48,555 bases of DNA from an uncultured Bacteroidales bacterium (lineage in GTDB: Bacteria; Bacteroidota; Bacteroidia; Bacteroidales; UBA932), in NCBI GenBank assembly GCA_944326225.1, contig CALVDI010000011.1, positions 1-48,555 of the forward strand. The letters are read 5' to 3'. Position 1 is the first letter of the stretch; the number at the start of each line of letters is the position of its first letter. Both the position numbers and the translations under genes were made by a program. The notes under the pieces are model-generated. The model had not been told where the DNA came from, made no database searches, and was given only the letters and a program-made list of their open reading frames with translations. Below are positions 20,363 to 29,241 of the stretch, piece by piece.

Positions 20363-20368
20363 ATAAAT

Positions 20369-22576
20369 ATGAAGATTAGTTCAGAGGAATTACACTCCAA
20401 TTTAAAGAAGTTTTTCGGTTTTGACACATTCAAAGGGGAACAGGAAAAGATTATAACACATCTTATTGAGGGAAACAACGCGTTTGTCCTGATGCCTACC
20501 GGCGGCGGGAAATCGATGTGCTATCAGCTGCCGGCCCTGCTCATGCCTGGTACCGCCATCGTCGTCTCCCCGCTGATCGCGCTGATGAAGAACCAGGTGG
20601 ACGCAATCCGAGGATTTATCTCAGGCTCGGACGGAGTGGCGCATTTCCTCAACTCCTCGCTCAATAAAACTCAGATTCAGGAAGTCAAGGACGACCTGCT
20701 CTCTGGCGTGACAAAGCTGCTGTACGTGGCACCGGAGTCACTGACAAAGGAGGAGACTGTCGCCCTTCTCAGGCAGATCCATATCTCGTTCTACGCCATA
20801 GACGAGGCACACTGTATTTCCGAATGGGGACATGATTTCCGTCCGGAATACCGTCATATCCGCCGTATCGTGGACGAACTCGGCTCGGCACCCATCATAG
20901 CCCTCACCGCCACAGCCACCCCGAAAGTCCAGGCTGACATACAGAAGAATCTCTGCATGATGGACGCAAAGGTCTTCAAGAGCTCCTTCAACCGGCCCAA
21001 TCTCTACTACGAGGTCCGCGACAAGGTCAATGTCAAGAAAGAGATGATCCGCTTCATTAAGGAGAATGAGGGCAAGTCCGGCATCATCTATTGCCTCAGC
21101 CGGAAAAAGACCGAGGAGATAGCCGAGTTTCTCAACGTCAACGGCATCAAGGCCCTGCCCTATCACGCCGGCATGGACGCCGCCACCAGAGCCAAGAACC
21201 AGGACATGTTCCTGATGGAGGAGGTGGACGTCATAGTGGCGACCATAGCCTTCGGTATGGGTATAGACAAACCTGACGTGCGGTTCGTAATTCACTATGA
21301 CATCCCCAAGAGCCTCGAGGGCTACTACCAGGAGACCGGACGCGCCGGCAGGGACGGAGAGGAAGGCAAGTGCATCACATTCTACAGCTACAAGGACATC
21401 CTGAAACTGGAGAAATTCATGCAGGGCAAGCCTCTGTCCGAACAGGAGATAGGAAAGCTGCTCCTGTTGGAAACCGTAGCTTACGCCGAGTCCAACCGGT
21501 GCAGGAGAAAGATTCTGCTGAACTATTTCGGAGAGGACTACCCCCAGGACAACTGCGGCAACTGCGACAACTGCCTCCATCCCAAGAAACTATTTGAAGG
21601 ACAAGAATATCTTGAGACAGTGCTCGAGCTGGTGGACTCCATGAAAGAGAACTTCAAGGCGGAGCATCTGGCGAACATACTCGCCGGAGAGTCCAACTCC
21701 ATCATCAAGTCCTACAATCATCATCTGAGCGAATTTTTCGGTCTCGGAAAGGACAAGGGAATCAAGTTCTGGATTGCCATTATCCGGCAGGCAGTAGTCA
21801 TGCATTTCCTGCACAAGGACCTGGAACAGTACGGACTGATATCCATAACCCCGGAGGGCAAGGAATTTCTGGAGCATCCACACTCGGTCATGATGGCCGA
21901 GGACAGGGAGTTTGCAGACGGAGACGAGGAGGATGATGAGGATTCAGCGGCCGTATCTGCCGTAAGGCACGGCGGTGGGGTCGGAGACCCGGTGCTGTTC
22001 GCGATGCTCAAGGATCTGCGCAAGGATATGTCCAGAAAGTTGAAACTGCCGGGATTCGTTATTTTCACGGACCCGTCCCTGGAGGATATGTCCATACACT
22101 ATCCCATCACCCTGGACGAGCTCAAAAACTGTCAGGGTGTAGGAGAGGGAAAAGCCCGCAAATTCGGCAAGGAGTTCATCAATCTCATAGCCAAATATGT
22201 AGAAGAGAACGAGATACAGAGGCCTGAGGACATAGTGGTCAAATCCATAGTCAACAAGTCGGCCAATAAGGTCTACATCATACAGAGCATTGACCGCAAG
22301 ATTCCTCTCGAGGACATTGCGGAGGCCAGGAATATGGAGTTTTCCGACATACTGGACGAACTGGAGGCCATCGTAGCAGCCGGCACGAGAATTGACATCA
22401 ATTATTATATCCGGCAGGCAGTGGATGACGACAAGGTGGAAGACATCTATGACTACTTCAAGGAAGAAGCCGAGACCGACTCCATTGCCGACGCAGTCAA
22501 GGAACTGGGGCCGGACTATCAGGAAGAGGAGATAAGGCTGGTACGCATCAAGTTCCTCTCCGAAGTCGCAAATTAA
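20369..22576 (+). CDS. recQ: ATP-dependent DNA helicase RecQ
   Basis: 735 residues from ATG 20369 (MKISSEELHSNLKKFFGFDT). The frame is open from 20276, but the extra 31 residues lie over promoter elements. Order: helicase core with Walker A TGGGKS (~45) and DEAH in AIDEAHCISEWGHDFRPEY (~145); zinc-binding region with four cysteines (CRRK...CGNCDNC, ~378-402); winged-helix RQC; HRDC domain (~535-610, DELKNCQGVGEGKARKFG); and about 120 more residues with a further helical segment. It unwinds DNA 3' to 5' for recombination and fork repair. Convergent with miaA, six bases apart. Confidence 0.95.
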   Translation: MKISSEELHSNLKKFFGFDTFKGEQEKIITHLIEGNNAFVLMPTGGGKSMCYQLPALLMPGTAIVVSPLIALMKNQVDAIRGFISGSDGVAHFLNSSLNKTQIQEVKDDLLSGVTKLLYVAPESLTKEETVALLRQIHISFYAIDEAHCISEWGHDFRPEYRHIRRIVDELGSAPIIALTATATPKVQADIQKNLCMMDAKVFKSSFNRPNLYYEVRDKVNVKKEMIRFIKENEGKSGIIYCLSRKKTEEIAEFLNVNGIKALPYHAGMDAATRAKNQDMFLMEEVDVIVATIAFGMGIDKPDVRFVIHYDIPKSLEGYYQETGRAGRDGEEGKCITFYSYKDILKLEKFMQGKPLSEQEIGKLLLLETVAYAESNRCRRKILLNYFGEDYPQDNCGNCDNCLHPKKLFEGQEYLETVLELVDSMKENFKAEHLANILAGESNSIIKSYNHHLSEFFGLGKDKGIKFWIAIIRQAVVMHFLHKDLEQYGLISITPEGKEFLEHPHSVMMAEDREFADGDEEDDEDSAAVSAVRHGGGVGDPVLFAMLKDLRKDMSRKLKLPGFVIFTDPSLEDMSIHYPITLDELKNCQGVGEGKARKFGKEFINLIAKYVEENEIQRPEDIVVKSIVNKSANKVYIIQSIDRKIPLEDIAEARNMEFSDILDELEAIVAAGTRIDINYYIRQAVDDDKVEDIYDYFKEEAETDSIADAVKELGPDYQEEEIRLVRIKFLSEVAN

Positions 22577-22582
22577 CCACCC

Positions 22583-23419
22583 TTAAAGGTATCTGTTGAA
22601 CCAGGTTATCTGCCGCTTGGCGTAACGGCGTGTATTCCGCTTGACCAGTTCCACCGCCTCGTCCAGGGATATCCTGCCGTCCAGATAATCAAAGACCTCG
22701 CTGTAACCGACAGTCCGGAGGGCCGGCATGTCGCGGTATGCAGCCAGCGAGCGCACCTCATCTACCAGTCCGGCCTCGAACATTTTCTCCGCCCTGCGGT
22801 CTATACGGGCGTAGAGTTCCTCTCTGGGCATGGTCAGGATTTTCCGTTCCACGTTGAAAAAGCGTTTCTTCTGAGGATTGGTCTTGAACGAGGAGAATTT
22901 ACGTCCTGTGGAGAGCGTCACTTCCAGAGCCCTTACGACCCGCTGACGGTTGGACAAGTCTATAGCGGCATAGCTCTCCGGATCCAGCTCCCGCAACTCC
23001 TCAGCAAGAGCACCGACTCCCTCACTCATCGCCCTTTCCGTCAACTTTCTGCGCAAGTCCTGATCCGCCGGCGGGAAATCGTCAAAGCCATAGCAGACCG
23101 CATCGGCGTACAGACCCGAGCCTCCCACCATCACCAGACGGTCGTGCTCCTTGAAAAGTCCGGACAGCAGGGCCATGGCCTCCAGCTCATACCTGCCTGC
23201 CGAATAATGGTCAGCCACCGAGTGACTGAATATGAAATAATGCCTGACCTCCCTGAGCTGTTCTTCGGACGGTGGGGCCGTACCTATACGCATCTCTCTG
23301 AATATCTGCCTTGAATCGCAGGATATGACCGGAGAGCCGTATTCCTTTGCCAGCTCTATGGCATAGTCCGTCTTGCCGACCGCAGTCGGACCAAGTACAA
23401 GTGTCAGGGTTTTCTCCAT
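22583..23419 (-). CDS. miaA: tRNA dimethylallyltransferase
   Basis: 278 residues, slightly shorter than most MiaA (~300). P-loop G10-PTAVGK-T17, catalytic aspartate in SCDSRQIF (D35), FDDFPPADQDLR and the late SYGYSEV-like segment TVGYSEVFDYLDG with LVKRNTRRYAKRQITWF. It adds a dimethylallyl group to A37 of tRNAs reading U-starting codons. Bacteroidota often have two miaA copies; whether this is the only one cannot be told. The pRiA4b ORF-3-like gene ends five bases upstream. Confidence 0.95.
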   Translation of the reverse strand: MEKTLTLVLGPTAVGKTDYAIELAKEYGSPVISCDSRQIFREMRIGTAPPSEEQLREVRHYFIFSHSVADHYSAGRYELEAMALLSGLFKEHDRLVMVGGSGLYADAVCYGFDDFPPADQDLRRKLTERAMSEGVGALAEELRELDPESYAAIDLSNRQRVVRALEVTLSTGRKFSSFKTNPQKKRFFNVERKILTMPREELYARIDRRAEKMFEAGLVDEVRSLAAYRDMPALRTVGYSEVFDYLDGRISLDEAVELVKRNTRRYAKRQITWFNRYL

Positions 23420-23424
23420 CCGGA

Positions 23425-23925
23425 CTATAGCGTTTCCTCCCCCTCGGGAAGTTCCTCGTCGTCAAAGACCTCTTCCTGAGCGTCCGGCTGAGACGGACTG
23501 CCGCCGGAGAACTCCTCATAGTCCTCATACACTGACGAGAACTGGTCCGGATTCCGGCCTTTCTCGGCCACCAGCACCGGATAGGACCGCCTCGGACTGT
23601 ATTCCGCCTCCGACACAAAGCGCAGTTCCAGAAACAGGCCCTTGCCCATATTGTACACATAACGGACTGCCGCCCCGTCCTTGAAAGCGTCCTCAACGGA
23701 GACCTTGTCCATGGAGCCGTCCCCAAAATCGAACAGACCGATCCTGCGCATTATCTCACCCTTGTCCGACAATGTCTCGAACATCGTCATCTGATCCGGA
23801 GAGAATCCCAGGTCTCTGTCCAGAAACTCATGCAGCTTGAACAGACTCATCCTGGTCTCCAGCTCGTATTCCCGCATGAATATCTTATTGCCGGGAATAA
23901 CCGCCTTGTATCTGAATACCGTCAT
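23425..23925 (-). CDS. Plasmid pRiA4b ORF-3-like protein
   Basis: 166 residues. Residues ~3-105 match the pRiA4b ORF-3 fold (PF07929): FRYKAVIPGNKIFMREYELE, LFKLHEFLDRDLGF and FGDGSMDKVSVEDAF, then VRYVYNMGKGLFLELRFV. The C-terminal ~45 residues are acidic (DDEELPEGEETL) and probably disordered. The family is also annotated as an IS1096 passenger, but in Bacteroidota it is commonly a chromosomal gene next to miaA, and no transposase or inverted repeats are seen here. Function unknown. Its start overlaps the 3' end of the acyl-CoA reductase gene by 41 bases in another frame. Confidence 0.78.
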   Translation of the reverse strand: MTVFRYKAVIPGNKIFMREYELETRMSLFKLHEFLDRDLGFSPDQMTMFETLSDKGEIMRRIGLFDFGDGSMDKVSVEDAFKDGAAVRYVYNMGKGLFLELRFVSEAEYSPRRSYPVLVAEKGRNPDQFSSVYEDYEEFSGGSPSQPDAQEEVFDDEELPEGEETL

Positions 23926-24964
23926 AGCTTTTATTTTTTATTCCTCTCAGAAAACCCACAGTATCGACACCGTCCGGCCAGTCGTCCAGAGCAGGCCTCT
24001 GAGCATAGCCAAAGTTACGGATAATTTTTTGAATTCTGCCCTCATTGGCTCCGATAAATTTTTCCAGCTCCTTTTCAGAGCGGTATTCCACATACCATAC
24101 CTCACCCACATGCAGGCTCATATCCAGCGGCCTGCAGAGGCTGACGTCTTCCGATGCTCCCGGCATCATCCGTCTGAGGTCGCGGAAAATGACGGTGCCG
24201 CTGTCCAGGAACTCTTCTCCGGACAGGGTAAGCACTGCCTTGTTCTTGCGGTGATTGTCCCTTCCGGGCCGTTCCCAATGCCTAAGGGCGAAAGCTTCGG
24301 CCGCAGCCATCATTTCTGAGAGATCACACCCTTGCGGCACCAGCAGGCATGTCACGCTGCGGCAGCCCAGACCGTAGTACAGCAGCATGTCCTCCGCCAG
24401 AGCTTCGAGGGCAGAGCTGTCCTCGCTCCCGGTAAGCACGGCAATACTGAAGCGCGAGGCCCTGATGATTTTGGGGATATAAGGAAAATGTGTTTCAAAA
24501 TATGCAGCCGCAGCATCACCTCCCATCGTCAGGAGGGCATCCGGCGTCCAGCCGTCGGTCGAGTCACAGAACTCCACTCCGGGGAAAAGCACCGGCAGCA
24601 GATACCGGTCCTTCGATGAGAGTTTGACCACCGGCTTCCAGCCCGCCGCCAGCACCGACAGGATATCGTGAAATGCCACCGCCGGGATATTGCCGGCCGC
24701 CACCACTCCACAGACCTTTCCCGATGCTGCCGGTTCCGGCCCAGGGTATTGTCCCAGCCATTTCCTCAGTACGTCCTCCATCAGCATCTCTTTCGCCAAA
24801 GCCTCGAGGGCGCGGTGCTGCATCCACGGCGTGAAGAACACATTGTCCCGCGCCGACATTTCCACCGCCGCATCCAGCTCCGGCCACTTCTCTTTCCCCT
24901 CCAGCCACCCCTCAATCCTTCTCCCCAAAGCCGCATACCTTTCTATAAATTGACCTCTATGCAT
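23885..24964 (-). CDS. LuxC-type acyl-CoA reductase
   Basis: 359 residues. The fold is that of the LuxC/acyl-CoA reductase family (PF05893), distantly related to aldehyde dehydrogenases: VCGVVAAGNIPAVAFHDILSVL (~82-104), KLSSKDRYLLPVL, and a cysteine-containing YYGLGCRSVTCLLVP (~205-219) where the active-site cysteine is expected. It would reduce an acyl-CoA to an aldehyde with NAD(P)H. No luxD, luxE or luciferase genes are present, so light production is not implied. The family body seems to end near GVDTVGFLRG; the last ~18 residues overlap the next gene. It has its own -7 box. Confidence 0.8.
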   Translation of the reverse strand: MHRGQFIERYAALGRRIEGWLEGKEKWPELDAAVEMSARDNVFFTPWMQHRALEALAKEMLMEDVLRKWLGQYPGPEPAASGKVCGVVAAGNIPAVAFHDILSVLAAGWKPVVKLSSKDRYLLPVLFPGVEFCDSTDGWTPDALLTMGGDAAAAYFETHFPYIPKIIRASRFSIAVLTGSEDSSALEALAEDMLLYYGLGCRSVTCLLVPQGCDLSEMMAAAEAFALRHWERPGRDNHRKNKAVLTLSGEEFLDSGTVIFRDLRRMMPGASEDVSLCRPLDMSLHVGEVWYVEYRSEKELEKFIGANEGRIQKIIRNFGYAQRPALDDWPDGVDTVGFLRGIKNKSYDGIQIQGGYSRQ

Positions 24965-24984
24965 TTTTCAATCAGTTGACAGCC

Positions 24985-24992
24985 CAAAGATA
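24985..24992 (-). promoter_or_regulatory. -7 element of the acyl-CoA reductase gene
   Basis: TATCTTTG on the minus strand, 20 bases before ATG 24964, matches the consensus exactly. No -33 TTTG at the expected distance. Confidence 0.55.
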
Positions 24993-25049
24993 AAAAATTT
25001 TAGGCTCATCCGCCTTTTTTGCCTAACTTAGGGGCTTAAACGGACAGAC

Positions 25050-25661
25050 ATGGACACACAGGAGAGAAACGACACTTTCAAGAGCCTGGAGGCCCCGTCG
25101 GAGGGGCTATATAAGGAGAAAGGCAGCAAGTTTCTCGCTTTTGCATATCCGGTGACATCGGAAGAGGAGATAAAACAGCATCTGGAGCGGATAAGGAAAG
25201 AATATTATGACGCACGGCATCACTGCTATGCGTACAGGCTCGGGCTGGAGGGCAGTGTGTGGAGGATGAACGATGACGGAGAGCCTTCGTCCACTGCCGG
25301 CAGGCCGATATTCGGGCAGATACAGTCGGCCGGACTGAGTGACATACTGATAGTGGTCGTCCGCTACTTCGGAGGCATAAAGCTCGGAGTTCCCGGTCTG
25401 ATCAACGCCTACCGGAGCGCAGCCGCCGATGCGGTAGCCCACGGCAGGATAGTGGAGAAAATCGCGACCGAGACCTTTGCGGTGACATTTGACTACACCG
25501 GTATGGACCGGGTAATGAAGGTGATGAAGGACATGGGCCTGTCTCCCACCAGATTCGATACAGGGAACGAATGCCGCCTGGAGATGAGCGTGAGACTCCG
25601 CGACTCGGACCGGTTCGTCCAGCGCATGACCGATGCCGAGGCCAAAGTGGAACACATATAA
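25050..25661 (+). CDS. YigZ/IMPACT-family protein
   Basis: 203 residues, typical length. The N-terminal UPF0029 domain (~15-125) shows KEKGSKFLAFAYPV, RHHCYAYRLG, NDDGEPSSTAGRPI and VVVRYFGGIKLGVPGLI. The C-terminal ferredoxin-like DUF1949 domain starts near residue 140. YigZ relatives are linked to translation or stress control through the eukaryotic IMPACT protein, but the bacterial role is not settled. The pyrB gene starts 12 bases downstream, so it may lead the pyrB-pyrI transcript. A weak -7 box, TAACTTAG, lies at 25024-25031. Confidence 0.88.
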   Translation: MDTQERNDTFKSLEAPSEGLYKEKGSKFLAFAYPVTSEEEIKQHLERIRKEYYDARHHCYAYRLGLEGSVWRMNDDGEPSSTAGRPIFGQIQSAGLSDILIVVVRYFGGIKLGVPGLINAYRSAAADAVAHGRIVEKIATETFAVTFDYTGMDRVMKVMKDMGLSPTRFDTGNECRLEMSVRLRDSDRFVQRMTDAEAKVEHI

Positions 25662-25673
25662 TATAAATGATAT

Positions 25674-26579
25674 ATGCCTAAAAGTTTAATATCCATTCAG
25701 GACTTCACCAAAGAGGAGATACTGCACATCCTCGATGTAGCCGAGGAGATGGAGCACAACAAGTCGCAGACATTCCTGAGCGACAAGGTAGTGGCCTGCA
25801 TCTTCTTCGAGCCGTCCACAAGGACCAGACTGAGTTTCGAGACTGCGGCCAACCGTCTGGGAGCCCGCGTCATAGGCTTTTCGGACGCGGCCAACACCAG
25901 CATCCGGAAGGGAGAGAGCCTCAAGGATACCATCAAGATGGTGTCCAATTACGTGGACCTCATCGTCATGAGGCATCCTCTCGAGGGCAGTGCCCGCTAT
26001 GCTTCGGAAGTGGCCTCAGTGCCGGTCATCAACGCCGGTGACGGAGCCAACCAGCATCCGACCCAGACCCTGCTCGACCTCTACACCATCAGGCAGACCC
26101 AGGGCCGCCTGGACCACATCAACATCAACATGGTCGGCGACCTCAAATACGGCAGGACAGTACACTCACTGCTGCAGGCCATGAGCCATTTCTCCCCGGA
26201 GTTCGAGTTCACGGCCCCGGACGAGCTCAAGCTGCCGCAGGAATACCGCGACTTCATGGACAGCAAGGGCATCCCCTACAAGGAGACCTCGGATCTGCGT
26301 GAGTATCTTGATGCTACGGATATTCTGTACATGACCCGCATCCAGCAGGAACGGTTCACAGACCCCGTGGAATACGAAAAAGTCAAGAATGTCTACAGTC
26401 TCAACGCCTCCATGCTCTCCGGAGTACGGCCGAACATGAAGATTCTGCACCCCCTGCCCCGCCTGCAGGAGATCGCCACCGACGTGGACGAGACCCCTTA
26501 CGCATGGTATTTCAAGCAGGCCGAGAACGGGATGTACGTCCGCATGGCCATCATATCATACTTACTCGGTAAAAGATAG
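25674..26579 (+). CDS. pyrB: Aspartate carbamoyltransferase, catalytic chain
   Basis: 301 residues. The carbamoyl-phosphate loop is S48-T-R-T-R52 in [33 protein letters not shown] and the aspartate-binding HPLPR are all present. It joins carbamoyl phosphate and aspartate, the committed step of pyrimidine synthesis. The pyrI regulatory chain follows after 12 bases, so the allosteric PyrB-PyrI holoenzyme (CTP-controlled) is expected. Confidence 0.97.
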   Translation: MPKSLISIQDFTKEEILHILDVAEEMEHNKSQTFLSDKVVACIFFEPSTRTRLSFETAANRLGARVIGFSDAANTSIRKGESLKDTIKMVSNYVDLIVMRHPLEGSARYASEVASVPVINAGDGANQHPTQTLLDLYTIRQTQGRLDHININMVGDLKYGRTVHSLLQAMSHFSPEFEFTAPDELKLPQEYRDFMDSKGIPYKETSDLREYLDATDILYMTRIQQERFTDPVEYEKVKNVYSLNASMLSGVRPNMKILHPLPRLQEIATDVDETPYAWYFKQAENGMYVRMAIISYLLGKR

Positions 26580-26591
26580 GAGGACAGTCTT

Positions 26592-27056
26592 ATGGAAAGA
26601 AACACAATGGAAATAAACGACGGAAAGCAGCTCAAAGTGAGCGCGATAAAAAACGGCACAGTACTGGATCACATTCCCAGCTGCCAGGTCTTCAAGGTAA
26701 TCGACATCCTCGGTCTGAGCGGGTCGGAGCATCCGGTCACTTTCGGAGTCAATCTGGACAGCAAGTCCATGGGCCGCAAGGGCATCATAAAGATATCCGA
26801 GAGATTCTTCAAAGATGACGAGCTCAACAAGATAGCCCTCATCGCCCCCAACGCCAGCGTCAACATCATCCGCGACTTCAAGGTAGTGGAGAAAAAGCTG
26901 CTGACCATCCCGGAGACCATCTGCGGTATCGTCAAGTGCATCAACCCCATGTGCGTGACCAATCATGAAGATATCCCGACAAGGTTCAGGACCATAGTAA
27001 AAGGCTCTGAGATACAGTTACAGTGCGTATACTGCGAAAAGATTACGGATTTATAA
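26592..27056 (+). CDS. pyrI: Aspartate carbamoyltransferase, regulatory chain
   Basis: 154 residues. The N-terminal nucleotide-binding domain has VSAIKNGTVLDHIP and KVIDIL. The C-terminal zinc domain holds C116, C121, C145 and C148 (CINPMC ... CVYC), which bridges to PyrB. It lets CTP and ATP tune the enzyme. A second in-frame ATG at 26607 gives a length closer to E. coli PyrI, so the start is uncertain by five codons. Confidence 0.96.
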   Translation: MERNTMEINDGKQLKVSAIKNGTVLDHIPSCQVFKVIDILGLSGSEHPVTFGVNLDSKSMGRKGIIKISERFFKDDELNKIALIAPNASVNIIRDFKVVEKKLLTIPETICGIVKCINPMCVTNHEDIPTRFRTIVKGSEIQLQCVYCEKITDL

Positions 27057-27083
27057 TTTTTACCCATTGTCACAAATATTTTG

Positions 27084-27091
27084 TAACTTTG
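27084..27091 (+). promoter_or_regulatory. -7 element of serC
   Basis: TAACTTTG fits TAnnTTTG exactly and is 42 bases before ATG 27134. No TTTG at 19-21 bases upstream. It separates the serine genes from pyrI. Confidence 0.6.
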
Positions 27092-27133
27092 TCGCTTAAT
27101 AACGATTAAACATTTTTAACAATATTTTACAAT

Positions 27134-28207
27134 ATGAAAAAAGCTTATAATTTCAACGCCGGTCCCTGCGTTCTGCCCAAACCGGCTATCGAAGCGGCTA
27201 TCGAGGCCCTCAAAGATTTCAAGGGTACAGGAATGTCCGTAATAGAAGTGTCTCACAGAAGCAAGGAGTGGGAAGCCGTTATGGACGAGTGCCGTTCTCT
27301 CTGGAAAGAGCTCCTCAATATTCCTGAAGGATACAGCGTCCTCTTCCTGGGCGGCGGTGCATCCCTCCAGTTCCTCTATGTGGCCATGAACCTCCTTGAG
27401 AAAAAGGCCGGCTACCTGGAGACAGGCGTATGGGCAAAGAAAGCCCTCAAAGAAGCCAAAGGCATCGGCAATGCATATGCAGTGGCTTCCTCAGCTGACA
27501 AAAACTACACCTACATCCCCAAGGGATATGAGATCCCCACTGACCTCGACTATTTCCACATCACTACCAACAACACCATCAAGGGTACTGAGATTCACGA
27601 GGACATGGATTGCCCCGTGCCCCTCGTAGCCGATATGTCATCCGACATCATGAGCCGTCCCGTGGACGTTTCGAAGTATGCTCTGATCTACGGAGGTGCC
27701 CAGAAGAACGTAGGTCCTGCCGGTGTAGTATTCGTTATCGTTAAGGACGAGATCCTCGGCAAGGTATCCCGTTATCTGCCCACCATGCTCGACTACCGCA
27801 CACACATCGAGGGTGAGTCCATGTTCAACACTCCTCCTGTATTCTCTATCTTCGTTATGACCGAGACCCTGAAGTGGGTTAAGGCTCAGGGTGGTGTAAA
27901 GGCCATGTACGAGCTCAACAAGAAGAAAGCCGGCATGCTCTATGACGAGATCGACCGCAACTCCCTCTTCGTAGGTACAGCCGCCAAGGAGGACCGCTCC
28001 CTGATGAACGTATGCTTCGTAATGGCTCCCGGCCATGAGGACCTCCAGGACGAGTTCCTCGCCTTCGCAAAGGAAAGAGGCATGGTAGGTATCAAGGGCC
28101 ACCGCTCTGTCGGCGGATTCCGCGCTTCCATCTACAACGCCTGCCCTATCGAGGCTGTTGAGGCTCTGATCGCCTGCATGCAGGAGTTCGAGAAGATGCA
28201 CAAATAA
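27134..28207 (+). CDS. serC: Phosphoserine aminotransferase
   Basis: 357 residues. [16 protein letters not shown] starts the protein, [10 protein letters not shown] follows, and the PLP-binding lysine is K191 in [12 protein letters not shown]. The final region [17 protein letters not shown] is typical. It converts 3-phosphohydroxypyruvate and glutamate to phosphoserine, and may also serve PLP synthesis. A hairpin follows, then serA and a DUF1015 gene. The order serC before serA is the Bacteroidota arrangement. Confidence 0.97.
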   Translation: MKKAYNFNAGPCVLPKPAIEAAIEALKDFKGTGMSVIEVSHRSKEWEAVMDECRSLWKELLNIPEGYSVLFLGGGASLQFLYVAMNLLEKKAGYLETGVWAKKALKEAKGIGNAYAVASSADKNYTYIPKGYEIPTDLDYFHITTNNTIKGTEIHEDMDCPVPLVADMSSDIMSRPVDVSKYALIYGGAQKNVGPAGVVFVIVKDEILGKVSRYLPTMLDYRTHIEGESMFNTPPVFSIFVMTETLKWVKAQGGVKAMYELNKKKAGMLYDEIDRNSLFVGTAAKEDRSLMNVCFVMAPGHEDLQDEFLAFAKERGMVGIKGHRSVGGFRASIYNACPIEAVEALIACMQEFEKMHK

Positions 28208-28218
28208 TTAAACTCCGC

Positions 28219-28265
28219 AACCCCGGCATATCCACATCATAACCGGACTGCCGGGGTTCGGTTTT
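28219..28265 (+). terminator. Hairpin between serC and serA
   Basis: AACCCCGGCA (28219-28228) pairs with TGCCGGGGTT (28249-28258), followed by CGGTTTT. The short T-run suggests partial termination, which would lower serA and DUF1015 levels relative to serC. Confidence 0.6.
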
Positions 28266-28301
28266 CCCAACATTTATAATCAACATTTTAAAATATCTAC
28301 A

Positions 28302-29222
28302 ATGAAAGTATTAGTAGCAACTGAGAAACCTTTTTCAAAGGTAGCCGTTGACCAGATCCGCGAGATCGTCGAGAAAGGCGGCCATGAGCTTGCAACTCTC
28401 GAGAAATATACCGATGTACAGCAGCTTTACGCAGCAGTGGCAGACGCTGACGCCCTCATCGTCCGCTCCGACAAGGTGACCAAGGAGGTCATAGCAGCCG
28501 CTCCCAAGCTGAAGATCGTTGTCCGCGCCGGCGCAGGTTATGACAACCTTGACCTGGCAGCCTGCACCGAGAGAGGCATAGTAGCCATGAACACCCCCGG
28601 TCAGAACTCCAATGCCGTAGCCGAGCTCGCTATAGGCATGATGATCTACATCTCCCGCAACCAGTTCACTCCCGGCACAGGTTCAGAGCTTAAAGGCAAG
28701 ACCCTCGGTATCCAGGCTTATGGCAATGTCGGCCGTCTGGTAGCAGCCCACGCCAAGAGCTTCGGCATGAAGATCATGGCATTCGACCCATTCGTTCCCG
28801 CAGAGAAGATTCAGTCCGAAGGCGTTGAGGTAGCCGCTTCACTCGAGGATCTCTATGCAAAGAGCGACTTCGTATCCCTCCACATCCCCGCAACCAACGA
28901 GACCAAGAACTCCATCGGTTACGCCCTTCTTTCGAAGATGCCTAAGGGAGGCTGCCTCGTGAACACCGCCCGCAAGGAAGTGATCAACGAGCCCGAACTC
29001 GTGAAGGTGCTCGAGGAGAGACAGGACCTGAAGTACATCACCGACATCGCCGCCACCAACCAGGCAGAGCTGAACGAGAAGTTCGGCAAGAGAGTCTTCG
29101 CTACCCCCAAGAAGATGGGTGCCGAGACAGCTGAGGCCAATGTCAACGCCGGAGTTGCAGCAGCCAACCAGATCTGCGACTTCTTCGCCACAGGCAACCG
29201 CAAGTTCCAGGTAAACAAATAG
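28302..29222 (+). CDS. serA: D-3-phosphoglycerate dehydrogenase, short lysine-type
   Basis: 306 residues, the short form with no ACT domain, so no classical serine feedback. It has the D-2-hydroxyacid dehydrogenase fold: VVRAGAGYDNLDLAA, NTPGQNSNAVAELAIG, Rossmann segment GIQAYGNVGRLVA, and NTARKEVINE with the catalytic arginine. The usual TPHIGAST, whose histidine is catalytic, is replaced by TPKKMGAETAEAN: K270 or K271 stands where His is expected. This replacement is known from Bacteroides-type and Entamoeba enzymes. It oxidises 3-phosphoglycerate, the first step of serine synthesis. The DUF1015 gene starts 19 bases on. Confidence 0.93.
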   Translation: MKVLVATEKPFSKVAVDQIREIVEKGGHELATLEKYTDVQQLYAAVADADALIVRSDKVTKEVIAAAPKLKIVVRAGAGYDNLDLAACTERGIVAMNTPGQNSNAVAELAIGMMIYISRNQFTPGTGSELKGKTLGIQAYGNVGRLVAAHAKSFGMKIMAFDPFVPAEKIQSEGVEVAASLEDLYAKSDFVSLHIPATNETKNSIGYALLSKMPKGGCLVNTARKEVINEPELVKVLEERQDLKYITDIAATNQAELNEKFGKRVFATPKKMGAETAEANVNAGVAAANQICDFFATGNRKFQVNK

Positions 29223-29241
29223 CAAATAGGAGAGAAACAAT

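Noticed and set aside
20276-20368. A 31-codon N-terminal extension of RecQ
   Set aside because: It lies over the recQ -33 and -7 elements and is not like RecQ family starts.
23425-23925. The pRiA4b ORF-3-like gene as evidence of an insertion sequence
   Set aside because: No transposase, terminal inverted repeats or target duplication nearby; next to miaA it is a usual chromosomal gene in this phylum.
23885-24964. A bioluminescence (lux) locus
   Set aside because: Only the LuxC-type reductase is present; no luxA, luxB, luxD or luxE.
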